Source: Flaccisagitta enflata (lineage: Eukaryota; Chaetognatha; Sagittoidea; Aphragmophora). Taken from it: a DNA stretch of 64,000 nucleotides. The notes below the pieces were generated by a model. It ran no database searches. It had not been told where the DNA came from and saw nothing but the letters and a program-made list of their open reading frames with translations. The stretch is from assembly GCA_965153355.1 (NCBI GenBank), contig OZ231127.1:61876001-61940000 (forward strand), in the 5' to 3' direction. This document shows positions 21,888 to 64,000 of this stretch, in pieces. Within the stretch, counting starts at the first letter, position 1, and every line of letters starts with the position of its first letter. A program made the translations under genes and the position numbers.

Positions 21888-23503
21888 AAATAATACAAAA
21901 TTCTAGACTAAGAAAAATTTTCAAAAAGGACCTAAATATAGATTACCTCAAAAAATAGATTGGACAGAAGATAAAAATCTTATAATAAATTTTCTTAATT
22001 CTTATATAGATAATTGGACAGTAAAGGAGAGAAAACAGGGTAATACTTTAGTAAAAAAAGAGGTTTTAGGACCTTGGAAAAAAGAGATATTAAGAATTGT
22101 AGATAACAAAATAACCCGAGGTGAAATTTTATTCAAAAGAACCTGGTCTCAAAAATTAGATGGAGATCTAGCCACAGAGTTAGAGAAATTAAAAAAGGAT
22201 TTTGTTATAACTGTGGCAGATAAAGCTCAAAATAACATTTTATTTACATGTAAATATTTTTACATAAAATCCTTAAAGGAAGAATTAACAAGACCAGGTC
22301 AATTAACGTATCAATTTACTGATAAAGGACAAAATGATATCAATAGGGATATAATAAATTTTTCAAAGAATAAAGGAATTAAGGTTCCAGAGGAAATGGG
22401 AGACCTGCCTCTGATATATTGGATACCTAAAATGCACAAAAATCCTATAGGCAGTAGATTTATTGCAGGATCCAAATTTTGTTCAATCAAGATGCTGTCA
22501 AAACACTTTTCCAAAGCTTTGAAATTAATTTTAAATCACATGAAGCTTTACAATAGGGACAGTCTTTGAGAGGACAGGATTGAATTGTTTTTGGATTTTG
22601 GATAACTCATTAGAATTTTTAGAAAAAATGAAATCTGAGAGGATTGATCATATGGAAACCTATGATTTTTCCACTCTTTACACGGCTTTGCCTCATGAAG
22701 AAATAAAATGTAAATTTTCGACTATTTTTCAAAAAGTTTTTAGTAGAGAGGCAAGGCCATACATAAGTTTCAATTTACATGGAGCTTATTTTAGTATTAC
22801 AAAAGTAAATAGATATTCTTTTAGATTGGAAGATATGCAGGAGATTTTGGAATTCATATTAGATAATATTTATGTAAGATATGGTAAAGATGTATATAAG
22901 CAAGTAATAGGAATACCTATTGGTCTGGATTCTGGTCAGGATATTGCTAATCTACTTTTATATAGTTATGAATCCGACTATGTGGGGGAAATTTCTAAGA
23001 TAGATCTTTCTTTAGCAAGGAAATTTAGACTTAATGGAAGATACATTGATGATCTTTTTGTGGCTAATTTTCTGACCTTCAGGGATCATATCTACAGAAT
23101 ATACCCTCGAGACTTAGAGATAAAATTAGAATCTAACAATACTCTAGAATTAACATACCTTGACTTAAAGATTAAATCAGAAAATTCTATACTTAATTTT
23201 TCTGTCTATGATAAGCGTGATGACTTTTCATTTGATATAGTTAATTTCCAATTCATAGACAGTTGTATACCCAAAAAGTCGGCATTGGGAGTTTTCTATA
23301 GTCAATTGATAAGGTATGCACGACTTTCATCAAAATATGCAGATTTTTGATTAGAAGCAATTTATTAGTTATTAAACTAATGACCCAATATAGAAAATGA
23401 TTAAAAAGATTAACATCAAGATTTTTTTAGAAAACAAACAGGATATTTTGACAAAATATAATATTCCTAATTTGGAAGATTTTTTAAAAAGTGTATTTCA
23501 CTA
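21797..23503 (+). pseudogene. Frame-broken reverse transcriptase part of the Penelope-like element
   Basis: Homologous coding continues through at least three frame changes: near 21797, at a TAG at 21956-21958 with a shift, and after 22569. The first part has the Cys/His motif and HGHIITGNLEI. The second (to 22569) has VITVADKAQNNILF and LPLIYWIPKMHKNPIG, the N-terminal RT motifs. The third (22580-23350) has DFSTLYTALPH, GIPIGLDSG, the catalytic YIDDLF, and YDKRDDFSF. Beyond the TGA at 23348, sequence resembling the C-terminus (KYNIPNLEDFLK) runs to about 23503 with stops. The catalytic box reads YIDD as expected. The copy cannot make a full protein. Confidence 0.8.
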
Positions 23504-23844
23504 ATTTTTTTTGGCTGGAGGCTATGAGAATCTTTTGACCTACTTGTCGCAGACCATAGTCAAACACCGCTAATTTAACAAAGGAGGAAGGAGTTTGCAA
23601 TAACGCCCCTCAATTTTTTATGCATAATATTGATAAAATAGTATTTTTTTTAAATTAAAAGAAATTTTTCCTATAATAAAGGGTTTTGAAAATGATTGGG
23701 AAAACATGATTTCTTAATGATATCATAGTGCTTTCCTGGTGATTTTCAAAATCTCTTCAAACCATGCAGTGAAGGACACTTTTGAAGTAAGTGTGCCCCA
23801 CCTGTACTTGGGTCTTGGAGATTATATACATTTATATAAATTTA

Positions 23845-24493
23845 TATATATGTATATATGGGGCGAAACCCTTTTTTTGGGTACAGGACTCCAACTGATG
23901 ACCAGAAGCTGGGTGGTTTGTTGTATTATTAATTATATTTTCAAAAAAATTTTTTCTTTTTTTGGACATGTACAAAAACTTTTTACCCCTCATGGAGACC
24001 TATCATCCCATGATATATCTTCTCTGAAAGTGAAGGCTTTTTTTCCCTTTAATCACTAAGAAATGAAAATAACCTTAACCAGATATAGTAGAAATTCACC
24101 TATATCCCACCCCCCTAATAGATTTAAGGGACTCGACTAGGGGAATGCGGACACCTGGCCCCCCTTTTTCTATTAGGTAAAATTTTAACCAAATTTGGGC
24201 TGGGCTGAGTTGATGGTCCTGATCAATGCCAGAAGACAGCTCTAACAATACCCCTACCCTAAAATAAATTGTATCTCATAAAATACACTAAAGTTTTTAA
24301 GATAGAAAAATTATGATACATTTAGTAAAAAGTATATATACCTAAGGGGAATTTTGATAGTGTTTTAAAAAAATCCATATTTTAGGTATGTATGTGTATG
24401 AATGGAAGCTTACACTATATAAATGTCCATATTCTTTTCAATTTTTCTTTAGATTTTTATTTGATTTTGATTTTGGTAATTGTATGAGTTTTT
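23845..24493 (+). repeat. 3' terminal direct repeat of the Penelope-like element
   Basis: Second copy of 19945-20600, ending near TATGAGTTTTTG. It contains small indels relative to the 5' copy, for example a duplicated GGGCT near 24200. Confidence 0.8.
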
Positions 24494-24584
24494 GTAGTGA
24501 TATTTAGCTTGGACTTATGTGATATATATAGGTAGAGGGTAGTAAAAGTTTATGAATTTTTTTCAATTACATACAAGGAGAGTA

Positions 24585-25020
24585 ATGGGTAGTAAATAAA
24601 CAACCCCTGCAAAATTCGGATTAAATCTGAAGTCTGGTTTATGAGATATTAGCTTATTTATGTAGTAGTATGTTGCTAGACTTTGGCACTTTACATAGGC
24701 AGTATGGTATAAAGGTATGCAGGAATTTTTTAATTTGGTACACAAGTAGAGGGTAGTAAATGAATAACCCCTGCAAAATTCGAATTAAATCTGAAGTCTG
24801 GTTTATGAGATATTAGCTAATTTATGTAGTAATATGTTACTATGACTTAGGCAGTTTGCATAGGCAAAGGGTAGCAAAGTTATGTGAATTTTTTTTTACT
24901 TTAGTATACAAGTAAAGGATATTAATTGAACTGCCCCTGCAAAATTCGAATTAAACCTGAAGTCTGGTTCATAAGATATTAGCTTATCAATGTAGTAATA
25001 TGTTACTAGGACTTAGGCGA
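24585..25020 (+). repeat. Tandem repeat of about 160 bp, three copies
   Basis: Units carry CCCCTGCAAAATTCG and GAAGTCTGGTTTATGAGATA. A further copy lies at 25640-25755, after the 19-bp minisatellite, so the minisatellite probably expanded inside this array. Confidence 0.75.
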
Positions 25021-25094
25021 GGATTGGAGTTGATGAATTCTTTTTATTACATTCTGATTTTTTTTTTTTCTTTAGGTTTGCCATCATGGATTTC

Positions 25095-25590
25095 AAGATT
25101 CATCTTCAACTACTGTCATCATCTTCAACTACTGTCATCATCTTCAACACTGTCGTCATCTTCAACCACTGTCGTCATCTTCAACCACTGTCGTCATCTT
25201 CAACCACTGTCGTCATCTTCAACCACTGTCGTCATCTTCAACCACTGTCGTCATCTTCAACCACTGTCGTCATCTTCAACCACTGTCATCATCTTCAACC
25301 ACTGTCATCATCTTCAACCACTGTCATCATCTTCAACCACTGTCATCATCTTCAACCACTGTCATCATCTTCAACCACTGTCATCATCTTTAACCACTGT
25401 CATCATCTTCATCCACTGTCATCATCTTCATCTACTGTCATCATCTTCATCTACTGTCATCATCGTCATCTACTGTCATCATCGTCATCTACTGTCATCA
25501 TCGTCATCTACTGTCATCATCGTCATCTACTGTCATCATCGTCATCTACTGTTATGATCATCGATTACTGTCATCATCTTCAACTACTAA
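25095..25590 (+). repeat. 19-bp minisatellite (GTCGTCATCTTCAACCACT)
   Basis: About 25 units with gradual variants: CATCATCTTCAACC in the middle and CATCATCGTCATCTACT at the end. It reads as repeated peptide in all three forward frames because 19 is not a multiple of 3. Confidence 0.95.
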
Positions 25591-25752
25591 ATTTTTTTGA
25601 AAATTTTTTTGAAATTTTTTTTGAAATTTTTAAAAACTTAGTAAACGGGTAAATAATGTCAATTAAACAGCTCCTGCAAAATTCGATTCAAATCTGAAGT
25701 CTGGTTTATGAGATATAAACTTATTTATGTAGTAATATATTACTGTTGTGGG

Positions 25753-25880
<128 letters not shown>

Positions 25881-25884
25881 CAAA

Positions 25885-26195
25885 AAGGTTTGCCGTCAAG
25901 GACTCCAAGGACCAAGGTTTGCCTTCTTGGACTTCAGTGTTTAATGTTCAAGGTTTGCCGTCATGGACTTTAAGGTATGCCGTCATGGACTTAAAGGTAT
26001 GCCGTCATGGACTTAAAGGTATGCCGTCATGGACTTTAAGGTATGCCGTCATGGACTTTAAGGTATGCCGTCATGGACTTTAAGGTATGCCGTCATGGAC
26101 TTTAAGGTATGCCGTCATGGACTTTAAGGTATGCTGTCATGGACTTTTAAGGTATGCCGTAATTGACTGAAAGGTATGCATGCCATCATGGACAT
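25885..26195 (+). repeat. 22-bp minisatellite (GGTATGCCGTCATGGACTTT)
   Basis: Degenerate units at the left become regular after 25945, with core GGTATGCCGTCATGGACTTT. Just before the 19-bp array, at 25075-25095, is the related AGGTTTGCCATCATGGATTT. The two arrays may therefore belong to one element. Confidence 0.9.
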
Positions 26196-26204
26196 CAATT
26201 ATTT

Positions 26205-26375
26205 TTTCAAAAAAAAAGATTTTTTTTTGAAATTTTTTTTTTCGATTTTTTTGATTTTTTTTTTTTTGAAATTTTTTTAAATTTTTTTGAAAATTTTTTC
26301 TTTTTTTTTTTGAAATTTTTTTTTTTTTGAAATTTTTTTGAAATTTTTTGAAATTTTTTTTTTTTTTTTTGTAGT
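26205..26375 (+). repeat. T-rich low-complexity tract (GAAATTTTTTT)n
   Basis: Repeated GAAATTTTTT blocks follow the 22-bp array, similar to 25590-25640 after the 19-bp array. From 26376 to 27014 I see no gene or clear repeat. Confidence 0.8.
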
Positions 26376-27014
26376 ATTTTCTAGTCGCGTTTACGTTGAC
26401 GAGAGTTTGTACCATATATCCATCGGGGACTGTATTTTTGAAGCTTTTTTAATTTGGGTCAATTTGTTTTCTGTGAATTTTTAAGAAGCTGCATTTCATT
26501 TTTTTATCTTTAAATTGATAGACTTTACTCTCTTTTTTGCCAGTTTTAAACAGTTGGAGCTACAGGAACTAGATTGGGCTAATCTAAAGGCTAATAACAT
26601 TAGGCCTGATATGTTTGATCTAAGGTTATAACTTGTAAGAGAAGTAGAGTGAGAAACAAAATGCATAGAAAATAAAAAGAGAAATTGTAAAGAATGCAAG
26701 GATGAGAGAGAATAAAACAGGAAAGGAATTGTTGTGAAATTTATATCACAGTAAGGAAATTAGCTGTCATTAGTTTTAGAAAGACATCATCCTCCAATTC
26801 CACGTCTTTCCAACCCAAAATTGTCCCCTGCATGAGGGAAAACCGGCGCGAAAAAAATTCAGCTCCAATTTTTTTGTCAGTTTGCAATTGCTTTCAATGG
26901 TGGAAATGAAGGGAAAAAATGGTCAATTCGATAGTAGCTTCACTAACAAAAATGCTCGTAACACAACAATATACCATGTTCTGATTATAGGTCCACCTGA
27001 CTGACCTATCTATT

Positions 27015-27275
27015 AAGTGCGTCCTCGCACTTCTACAAGAGGTCATGTCTGTCTGTCTGTTGGTTGGTCTGTTGGAAACGCAAATGTTTAAAACGCTCAG
27101 AACGGTCAATTCTGTTGTATGTCTTCATTCCTATCACCTCTCATACATTCATTCATTCATTTATTCATTCAATCATTCATTAATTCATTCATTCATTCAT
27201 TCATTTATTCAAAACGTTCATTCACAAATTCTTAATCAAGCGTGGCGCACATATTGGCCATAACTTGGCCTTGTT
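27015..27275 (+). mobile_element. Hairpin-ended element, AAGTGCGTCC class
   Basis: The left hairpin AAGTGCGTCCTCGCACTT is followed by CTACAAGAGGTCATGTCTGT and GGTTGGTCTGTTGG. ATTCATTC repeats fill the middle, and it ends GGCGCACATATTGGCC...GGCCTTGTTT. The right repeat is only partly complementary to the left. Confidence 0.6.
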
Positions 27276-27489
27276 TGCAAGGAATTCATAAATGGTCATG
27301 AAAAAGTGTCAAGGAGACGTCTAAAGGAGGAAGCTCTATTTTTTTTCGTCATTGGGATCTCCACACTGTGATTGAGGCCTCCAGCTGGGATTTGGGCCTT
27401 GATGCTGGGATTTGGGCCTTGAGGCTAGGATTTGAGTCAGGGAGGGGAGGAATGGACGGAGAAGGAGGAAAAATTTTCCCTATTTGTGA

Positions 27490-27720
27490 AAGCATAGGTC
27501 ATCGACCCCCTCGGGGCCGCTGTCCAAAAAACAAGGCTGGATAGATGGCTACTGATGTCGCATGCGGGTGGACAGGGGCCATATTTGAGGTCACTAGACC
27601 ATTTGAGCAGGAGCAAAGAGGTCAAATAAACAAAATCATAACAGGTCACCCAAGGGCAATATGTGGTCCAAGGAAAGCACATGGTCAGCGGTACCCAATG
27701 CCCTGCTTGGAGTGATCAGC
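27490..27720 (-). repeat. Fragment of the GGGGCC-hairpin / ACCGCTGACCAT family
   Basis: It contains GACCCCCTCGGGGCCGCTG and, on the minus strand, GGGTACCGCTGACCATGTGC and TTGCCCTTGGG. Related blocks are at 28920, 35110 and 62285. A degenerate tandem (GGGATTTGGGCCTTGA) precedes it at 27370-27440. Confidence 0.5.
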
Positions 27721-27742
27721 TGTAGAAGTGGCCTGAGGGCAG

Positions 27743-28192
27743 GGCAGCAGCCCCAAAGGGCGGATGTCCTGTACAACACAGGGGTGAATTTCCAGACGTC
27801 CTAAGAAGTCACATTTAAGGGCTGATTTGATTGATTACAGCACAGTAATGAGATCAGGGAAGAGGACAGATTAGAGTCCTGAATGCTGAATTGAGACCCA
27901 AGTGGTCAGATTTCTAGGTTGGAGAGATCTGATTTTTGGCCTGAAATAGTTGAGTTTGGGCCTGAACAGGCTGATTAAGGGCTTTTGTGGACTGATTTTG
28001 GGCTTGAAAGAGCTAATTTGGGATCTGAAAGGGCTGATTTTAGGCCTGAGAGGGCTGAGTTTTGGGTATAAGAGGGCTGAATTGGGGCCTAAGAGAGGCC
28101 TTGGGGGATGGACAGAGAGACGGATATACAAACGGACGTACGGAAATTCACCCCTGTGTCCTACAGGACATCAGCCCTTTGGCGCTTCTGCC
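27743..28192. mobile_element. 450-bp element with about 50-bp inverted ends and a tandem core
   Basis: The left end (GGCAGCAGCCCCAAAGGGCG, then GGATGTCCTGTACAACACAG) is the near reverse complement of the right end (CACCCCTGTGTCCTACAGGA, then CAGCCCTTTGG). The core 27925-28110 is a degenerate array of about 22-bp units (GGGCTGATTTTGGGCCTGAA). A similar end occurs at 58225-58265. Confidence 0.6.
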
Positions 28193-28457
28193 TAAAAGTA
28201 AAATGTGACTGACCGACTAATCAATAGACGGACAGAAAAAGCGGTTTGTTGAGTAGCATGCACGCGACTTAAAAGCTCATTATTCAAAAGTTTTGCAAGC
28301 AAAACTACGCGTGACCAAACGATAGAGCATGCACTTACTATGATATCAATCAAACCAAACCAAATAAAAGGGCATGCGCTTAACCACACTGGGACAGATA
28401 ACCTATGATTCCACATGGCCACACAGGGCGATATTCTCCAGTTTCCGGTTTCCCCTA

Positions 28458-29033
28458 AGCCCCAAAACAGGCCCCAAGACCCCAAATTAAGCCTCTCAGA
28501 CCCCAAATCAGGCCTCCCAGACCCCAAATTTGGCCTCTCAGACCCCAAATCAGACCACTCAGACCCCAGATCAGATCTCTCAGATCTGAATTCAAGCCCT
28601 TCAGACCCAAATTCAGGCCTCTCAGACCACAATTCAGGCTTCTCAGACCCTAAAAGAAGCCCCTCAGACCTCAAATCAGGCCTCTTAGACTCCAAATCAG
28701 GCCTCTCAGACCAAAATTCAAAGCCCCTCAGTCCCAAATTCAGATCTCGCAGACCTTAACTCAGTCCTCTCAGACCTCTCAGACCCGACTTCAGCCATCC
28801 AAACCCGAATTCAGGCCTCTCGGACTTGACTCAGACCCCCCAGACCCTGACTCAGGCCTTTAGACCCCAGATTAACACTCTTAAACCCTAACTCAGAAAA
28901 TCTCCCTGTGTGGACTCATAGGTCATCTGCCCCTCTGGGGCCGCTGCCCCCTCACGTTTACCATCACATCCTCATGTAAACTAACTTAGCGGCGTCGGGT
29001 ACCACTGACCATGTAACGCTTTTGCCACTATTT
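28458..29033 (+). repeat. 20-21-bp tandem array plus conserved 110-bp tail
   Basis: About 20 units like CTCAGACCCCAAATCAGGCC are followed by TAGGTCATCTGCCCCTCTGGGGCCGCTG... and GGGTACCACTGACCATGTAA. The same array-plus-tail layout is at 34930-35226 and 61893-62392. Confidence 0.75.
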
Positions 29034-29147
29034 AGATGTGGATTAGTGAGAGGCTTCATCCGTCTGTCTATTACCATTGATCTGTTTGTGGTTTTGTCTG
29101 TAGGTCCGCATTAGAGTCGAAAAGTTTAGGAATGCGAATTTCTGGCC

Positions 29148-29228
<81 letters not shown>

Positions 29229-29350
29229 ATCCTTGACACTGTAACTCTGTGTCACTTGTTTTGTACAGAACCAGAATATGACAATGACAATATTGCATAG
29301 GAACGATGCCATATACACGGCTACCCTAGTCATGTGCTGGTGGGCAGGGG
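29034..29350. repeat. Degenerate hairpin-family fragments with (GT)n
   Basis: A weak left end (AGTGAGAGGCTTCATCCGTC) is followed by GT repeats (29152-29226) and GTGTCACTTGTTTT, the family right end. Then a minus-strand right-end fragment, CACGGCTACCCTAGTC...TGGGCAGGGGC, follows at 29312-29350. Confidence 0.45.
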
Positions 29351-29584
29351 CAGTGATAGAGAAGGTCACTGGGGTATTTGGGCAGGTATTTGCCCCTAGG
29401 CTGACCTAAACTGGGCTAAGATTTAAGCATGGAGGCTGCAATTTATGACCCTGCTTGCATCAGAGCTACGAGGTTAGGATTTTAGCCGTGACAGATAAAA
29501 CGACCTCAAAGCAATCCAAAGAGTGTTTGATTTGATACGTAACATCGCCATGGCTGAAAAGTGCCAAAAACTTCGATTTTTATG

Positions 29585-29665
29585 GAAGCGTAACGGACAT
29601 ACGGACGGACGGACCGATGGACGGACAGACCCTCTTTCAGAGATGCGTTCCTGACAGATGCATCT
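29585..29665 (-). mobile_element. Left-end fragment of a hairpin-ended element, AGATGC class
   Basis: On the minus strand AGATGCATCTG...GCATCTCTGAAAGAGGGTCT is followed by GTCCGTCC repeats. A second short left-end fragment lies at 29925-29980. No right end is found. Confidence 0.45.
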
Positions 29666-30072
29666 AAAAATATGAGATTGGCGTCAATTACGCACCTAAT
29701 ATTTTTTACTTTTTACACTGCACATGACGTGGGATTACAATATCGTCGCAGATGGGTGGGCAGGGGAGTACCTCCATTAATAACCATTCAAGGTCCCTGC
29801 ATTTTCGGACCCCTAACCCCTTCTGAGTACTATTGAGACAAATAAATGGCCAAAGGCTACTTCCGAGCTCGGGTCATATCGTTTCTTTCATGAACCGGAA
29901 ACTGCGCAGTTATCATCTTCTAGAGACGTATCTAGATCTGTCCGTCCGTCCCTACATCCGATCGGCCGTCGGACTAGCACGCTTTTTGTGGAGGCGCTCT
30001 TGCTCATCATAAACTTGGGTTAAAAGCATCATTTCCTCCTTTCTCTAATAAATGTCCCCTCTCGTCTTTGAA

Positions 30073-30499
30073 TACACTTTTTTTTTTATAAGAACGTCAT
30101 TTTTTTTCTCGAAGGCTTCATGTTCTTATTTTTGAAGCCAAATGAAGCCTTCAACGTTCTTAGAGTGTTCTTAATTTGAAATACTCTATAAACTATAGAA
30201 AACCTTATAAGATACTATCATCTACTTATATCAAATATATTTTTATCAAATATTGTTAAAACAAATACTAAACATTAAAGTCTAAAGAATTGTTATGATA
30301 TTTATATAAAAAATTATATAATATTATCTAGATTATACTAAAATTCAAGTGTTTTTACAATATTCTTTAAATATCATCTTCAACAAAAATTTTTTTTCAA
30401 GATTTGAAGCCTTTGCATGTTCTTAAGATTTTCTTAATTTTGGGGCCATTCGAAGCCTTGATGTTCTTATAAACTAGGTTCTTATAAAAAAAAAGTGTA
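30073..30499. mobile_element. 427-bp MITE with TACACTTTT...ATAAGAAC inverted ends
   Basis: TACACTTTTTTTTTTATAAG at the left is matched by CTTATAAAAAAAAAGTGTA at the right. The subterminal phrase CGAAGGCTTCATGTTCTTA also recurs inverted. The TA at each end fits TA-targeted insertion. It is AT-rich with no ORF. Confidence 0.65.
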
Positions 30500-30793
30500 C
30501 TCCACCGCTTCCCTGCAACGGACGAGACTTTTTGATTATCATTGAATTAGATTAATTAGGTTTGGTTTATTAAATAGTGGTTACACTTTTCGGCTCGGGT
30601 CGAGGGGCTAAAAGTTCATACAGAATGCCGACATTGAATAGGATAATCTCTCGATGTCACCCCAGGATCACGATTTAAGGCTGGATGAGATCTAGGTTTT
30701 TTTTTCTCGGCAGATTTTTGTTGTTTTAGAAGATAGAAAAGTGTCTTCCTATTTTCTTCCTCCTTCTTTGGTTTAAATCATCTCAAAGAAATT

Positions 30794-62999
<32,206 letters not shown>

Positions 63000-64000
63000 G
63001 TAATGATCACCAGTACAACCCATCATACCCATGCCACACACAGCCACTCCCACACAACCAACCTATTCCAAAACATCTCTTGCTATCCGACCTCGCCCAC
63101 CCTGCTACTCACTTTCCACCCACACATCCGTACTCTCTGTCGGTTGGATACATGGCTACCCTTAATGCATGCAGGTGGACCGGAACAGTTAAAGAGAAAT
63201 TCACCATGGCATTTTGATAAAGGCATTGAAACCAATAAGCTAAAAATGCCGAAAATGGAGAACGCACCGACCACCGGACAGACGAATGGGAGGGCATGCG
63301 AGCAGACAGACGGACAAATCGACATATGGAGTCGTGTAGCACGTGACTAAAATTGGAGAGGGTGTTTCTGCAGGTAAGTTCGTCCGTCCGTCCACAACTC
63401 GATTTTTTGGTGACGTGGGTCGTGGAATGGTGATTTCCGTTGCCTCTGCCCAGCCGCAAACGACTATCTGTTATCTTATTGATGGTCTATCCAACCTTAT
63501 TGTTTGGTCCCACTCTTTTTTTCACCTCCCGGCTTTGCTTGCTTTAAGATGTCGTTATTTAGACAAACTAATTAGTGGTAAGATTGACGTAATGACGCAG
63601 AGTCTCTGCCAGAGGAAACCTTCATGATTTGCTGAAACGGTGCTTGATAAAGCAAGCGTGAAAAGAAGACAGGTTTTTTTGGTTGGCAGATGTGTAATAA
63701 AGCATCTAAACAGGCGTAGTAAAAAAAAAACTGACCAATTTATCCGCAAAACAAATTGATGCGAGGAGGCATCTTTCTTTCAGAAATTGCCATCTATCCA
63801 TTGGTCCATCCGTCCATCCATCCATCTGTCCGTCCATAGGTAACTTTTTCGAAATGTGTGCATCTTTATTCTATGAGTATATACTGCCCCTGCCGACCCA
63901 TTCGCGAACCGGGGGGGAGTATACGGCCTTGTCCATTTCCTTTCATGTAACGAAGACAGAGACACCCGCTAATTAACGCTTATCACAGTCATATGGCATC
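63000..64000. mobile_element. IF intron 7 with three hairpin-family copies
   Basis: 63140-63348 is a full minus-strand copy (left AGTCACGTGCTACACGACTC; right ...GGTAGCCATGTATCC). 63375-63500 is a partial plus copy with GTCCGTCCGTCC and CTCTGCCCAGCCGCAAACGA. 63785-63940 has CCATCCATCC repeats and CCCCTGCCGACCCATTCGCG...GGCCTTGTCC. No IF exon is recognised here. Confidence 0.55.

Larger units (their letters stand above)
19945..24493 (+). mobile_element. Naiad-type Penelope-like retroelement with terminal direct repeats
   Basis: Direct repeats at about 19945-20600 and 23845-24493 flank a degenerate coding region with a GIY-YIG endonuclease upstream of a reverse transcriptase. In classical Penelope elements GIY-YIG is C-terminal; the N-terminal order is described for Naiad and Chlamys elements. 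The repeats are nearly identical for their first 480 bp, differ in a short block (20430-20495 against 24345-24380), then match again. Such pLTR-like repeats are usual for Penelope-like elements. Confidence 0.82.

Noticed and set aside
25000-25652. 185-188-residue repetitive frames (SSSTTVVIFNHCRHLQPL)
   Set aside because: The 19-bp minisatellite is open in all three frames; there is no start context, splice sites or unique domain.
25885-26195. CRISPR-like regular repeats (also 910-1533 and 28458-28900)
   Set aside because: Units are contiguous without unique spacers, in a spliced eukaryotic context; these are minisatellites.

Overview
The window looks like nuclear DNA of an invertebrate animal. 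It has spliced genes with GT-AG introns, one intron of 23.8 kb, an intermediate filament (IF) gene, a drug/metabolite-type carrier and a pair of discoidin-like genes. It also has a very heavy load of microsatellites, minisatellites and small mobile elements. The IF rod aligns without gaps, from memory, to the lamin-length coil 1B. That is the long form of lamins and of non-chordate cytoplasmic IFs, so a non-chordate is more likely. I see no bacterial genes, rRNA, tRNA or CRISPR array.

Layout. 1-115 may be the last codons of an upstream gene. 377-6116 is a complete LTR retrotransposon on the minus strand: 508-bp LTRs differing at about 3 positions, TSD CTCTG, one 953-codon ORF and no recognisable pol. 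6.1-15.6 kb is non-coding sequence with MITEs and microsatellites. 15644-17000 holds two exons of an unrecognised plus-strand gene. 17.0-30.7 kb is repeat-rich: a 163-bp tandem array, a Penelope-like element with an N-terminal GIY-YIG domain (Naiad type, 19945-24493), minisatellites and TIR elements.

30794-62999 carries seven exons of the IF gene (plus strand, 3' end outside the window). Its second intron (34711-58525) contains a complete five-exon SLC35G/EamA-like transporter gene on the same strand (44393-53109) and two paralogous discoidin-like genes on the opposite strand (35651-37173 and 55240-56029). It also holds a broken mobile-element gene between inverted repeats and two large palindromes.

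The most distinctive pattern is a short element family found more than 20 times. Each copy begins with a hairpin such as AGTCGCGTGCACGCGACT, continues with a GTCC/GTCG tract and ends in ...CTTGTTT. The hairpin sequence differs between copies, but in most complete copies a subterminal repeat near the right end changes with it. One copy sits in one arm of a 1.6-kb palindrome, so the other arm shows the empty site: insertion at a T run with no target duplication. That points to a Helentron-like (rolling-circle) family. Coordinates of repeats are by eye and may be off by several bases; exon boundaries were checked for reading-frame phase.
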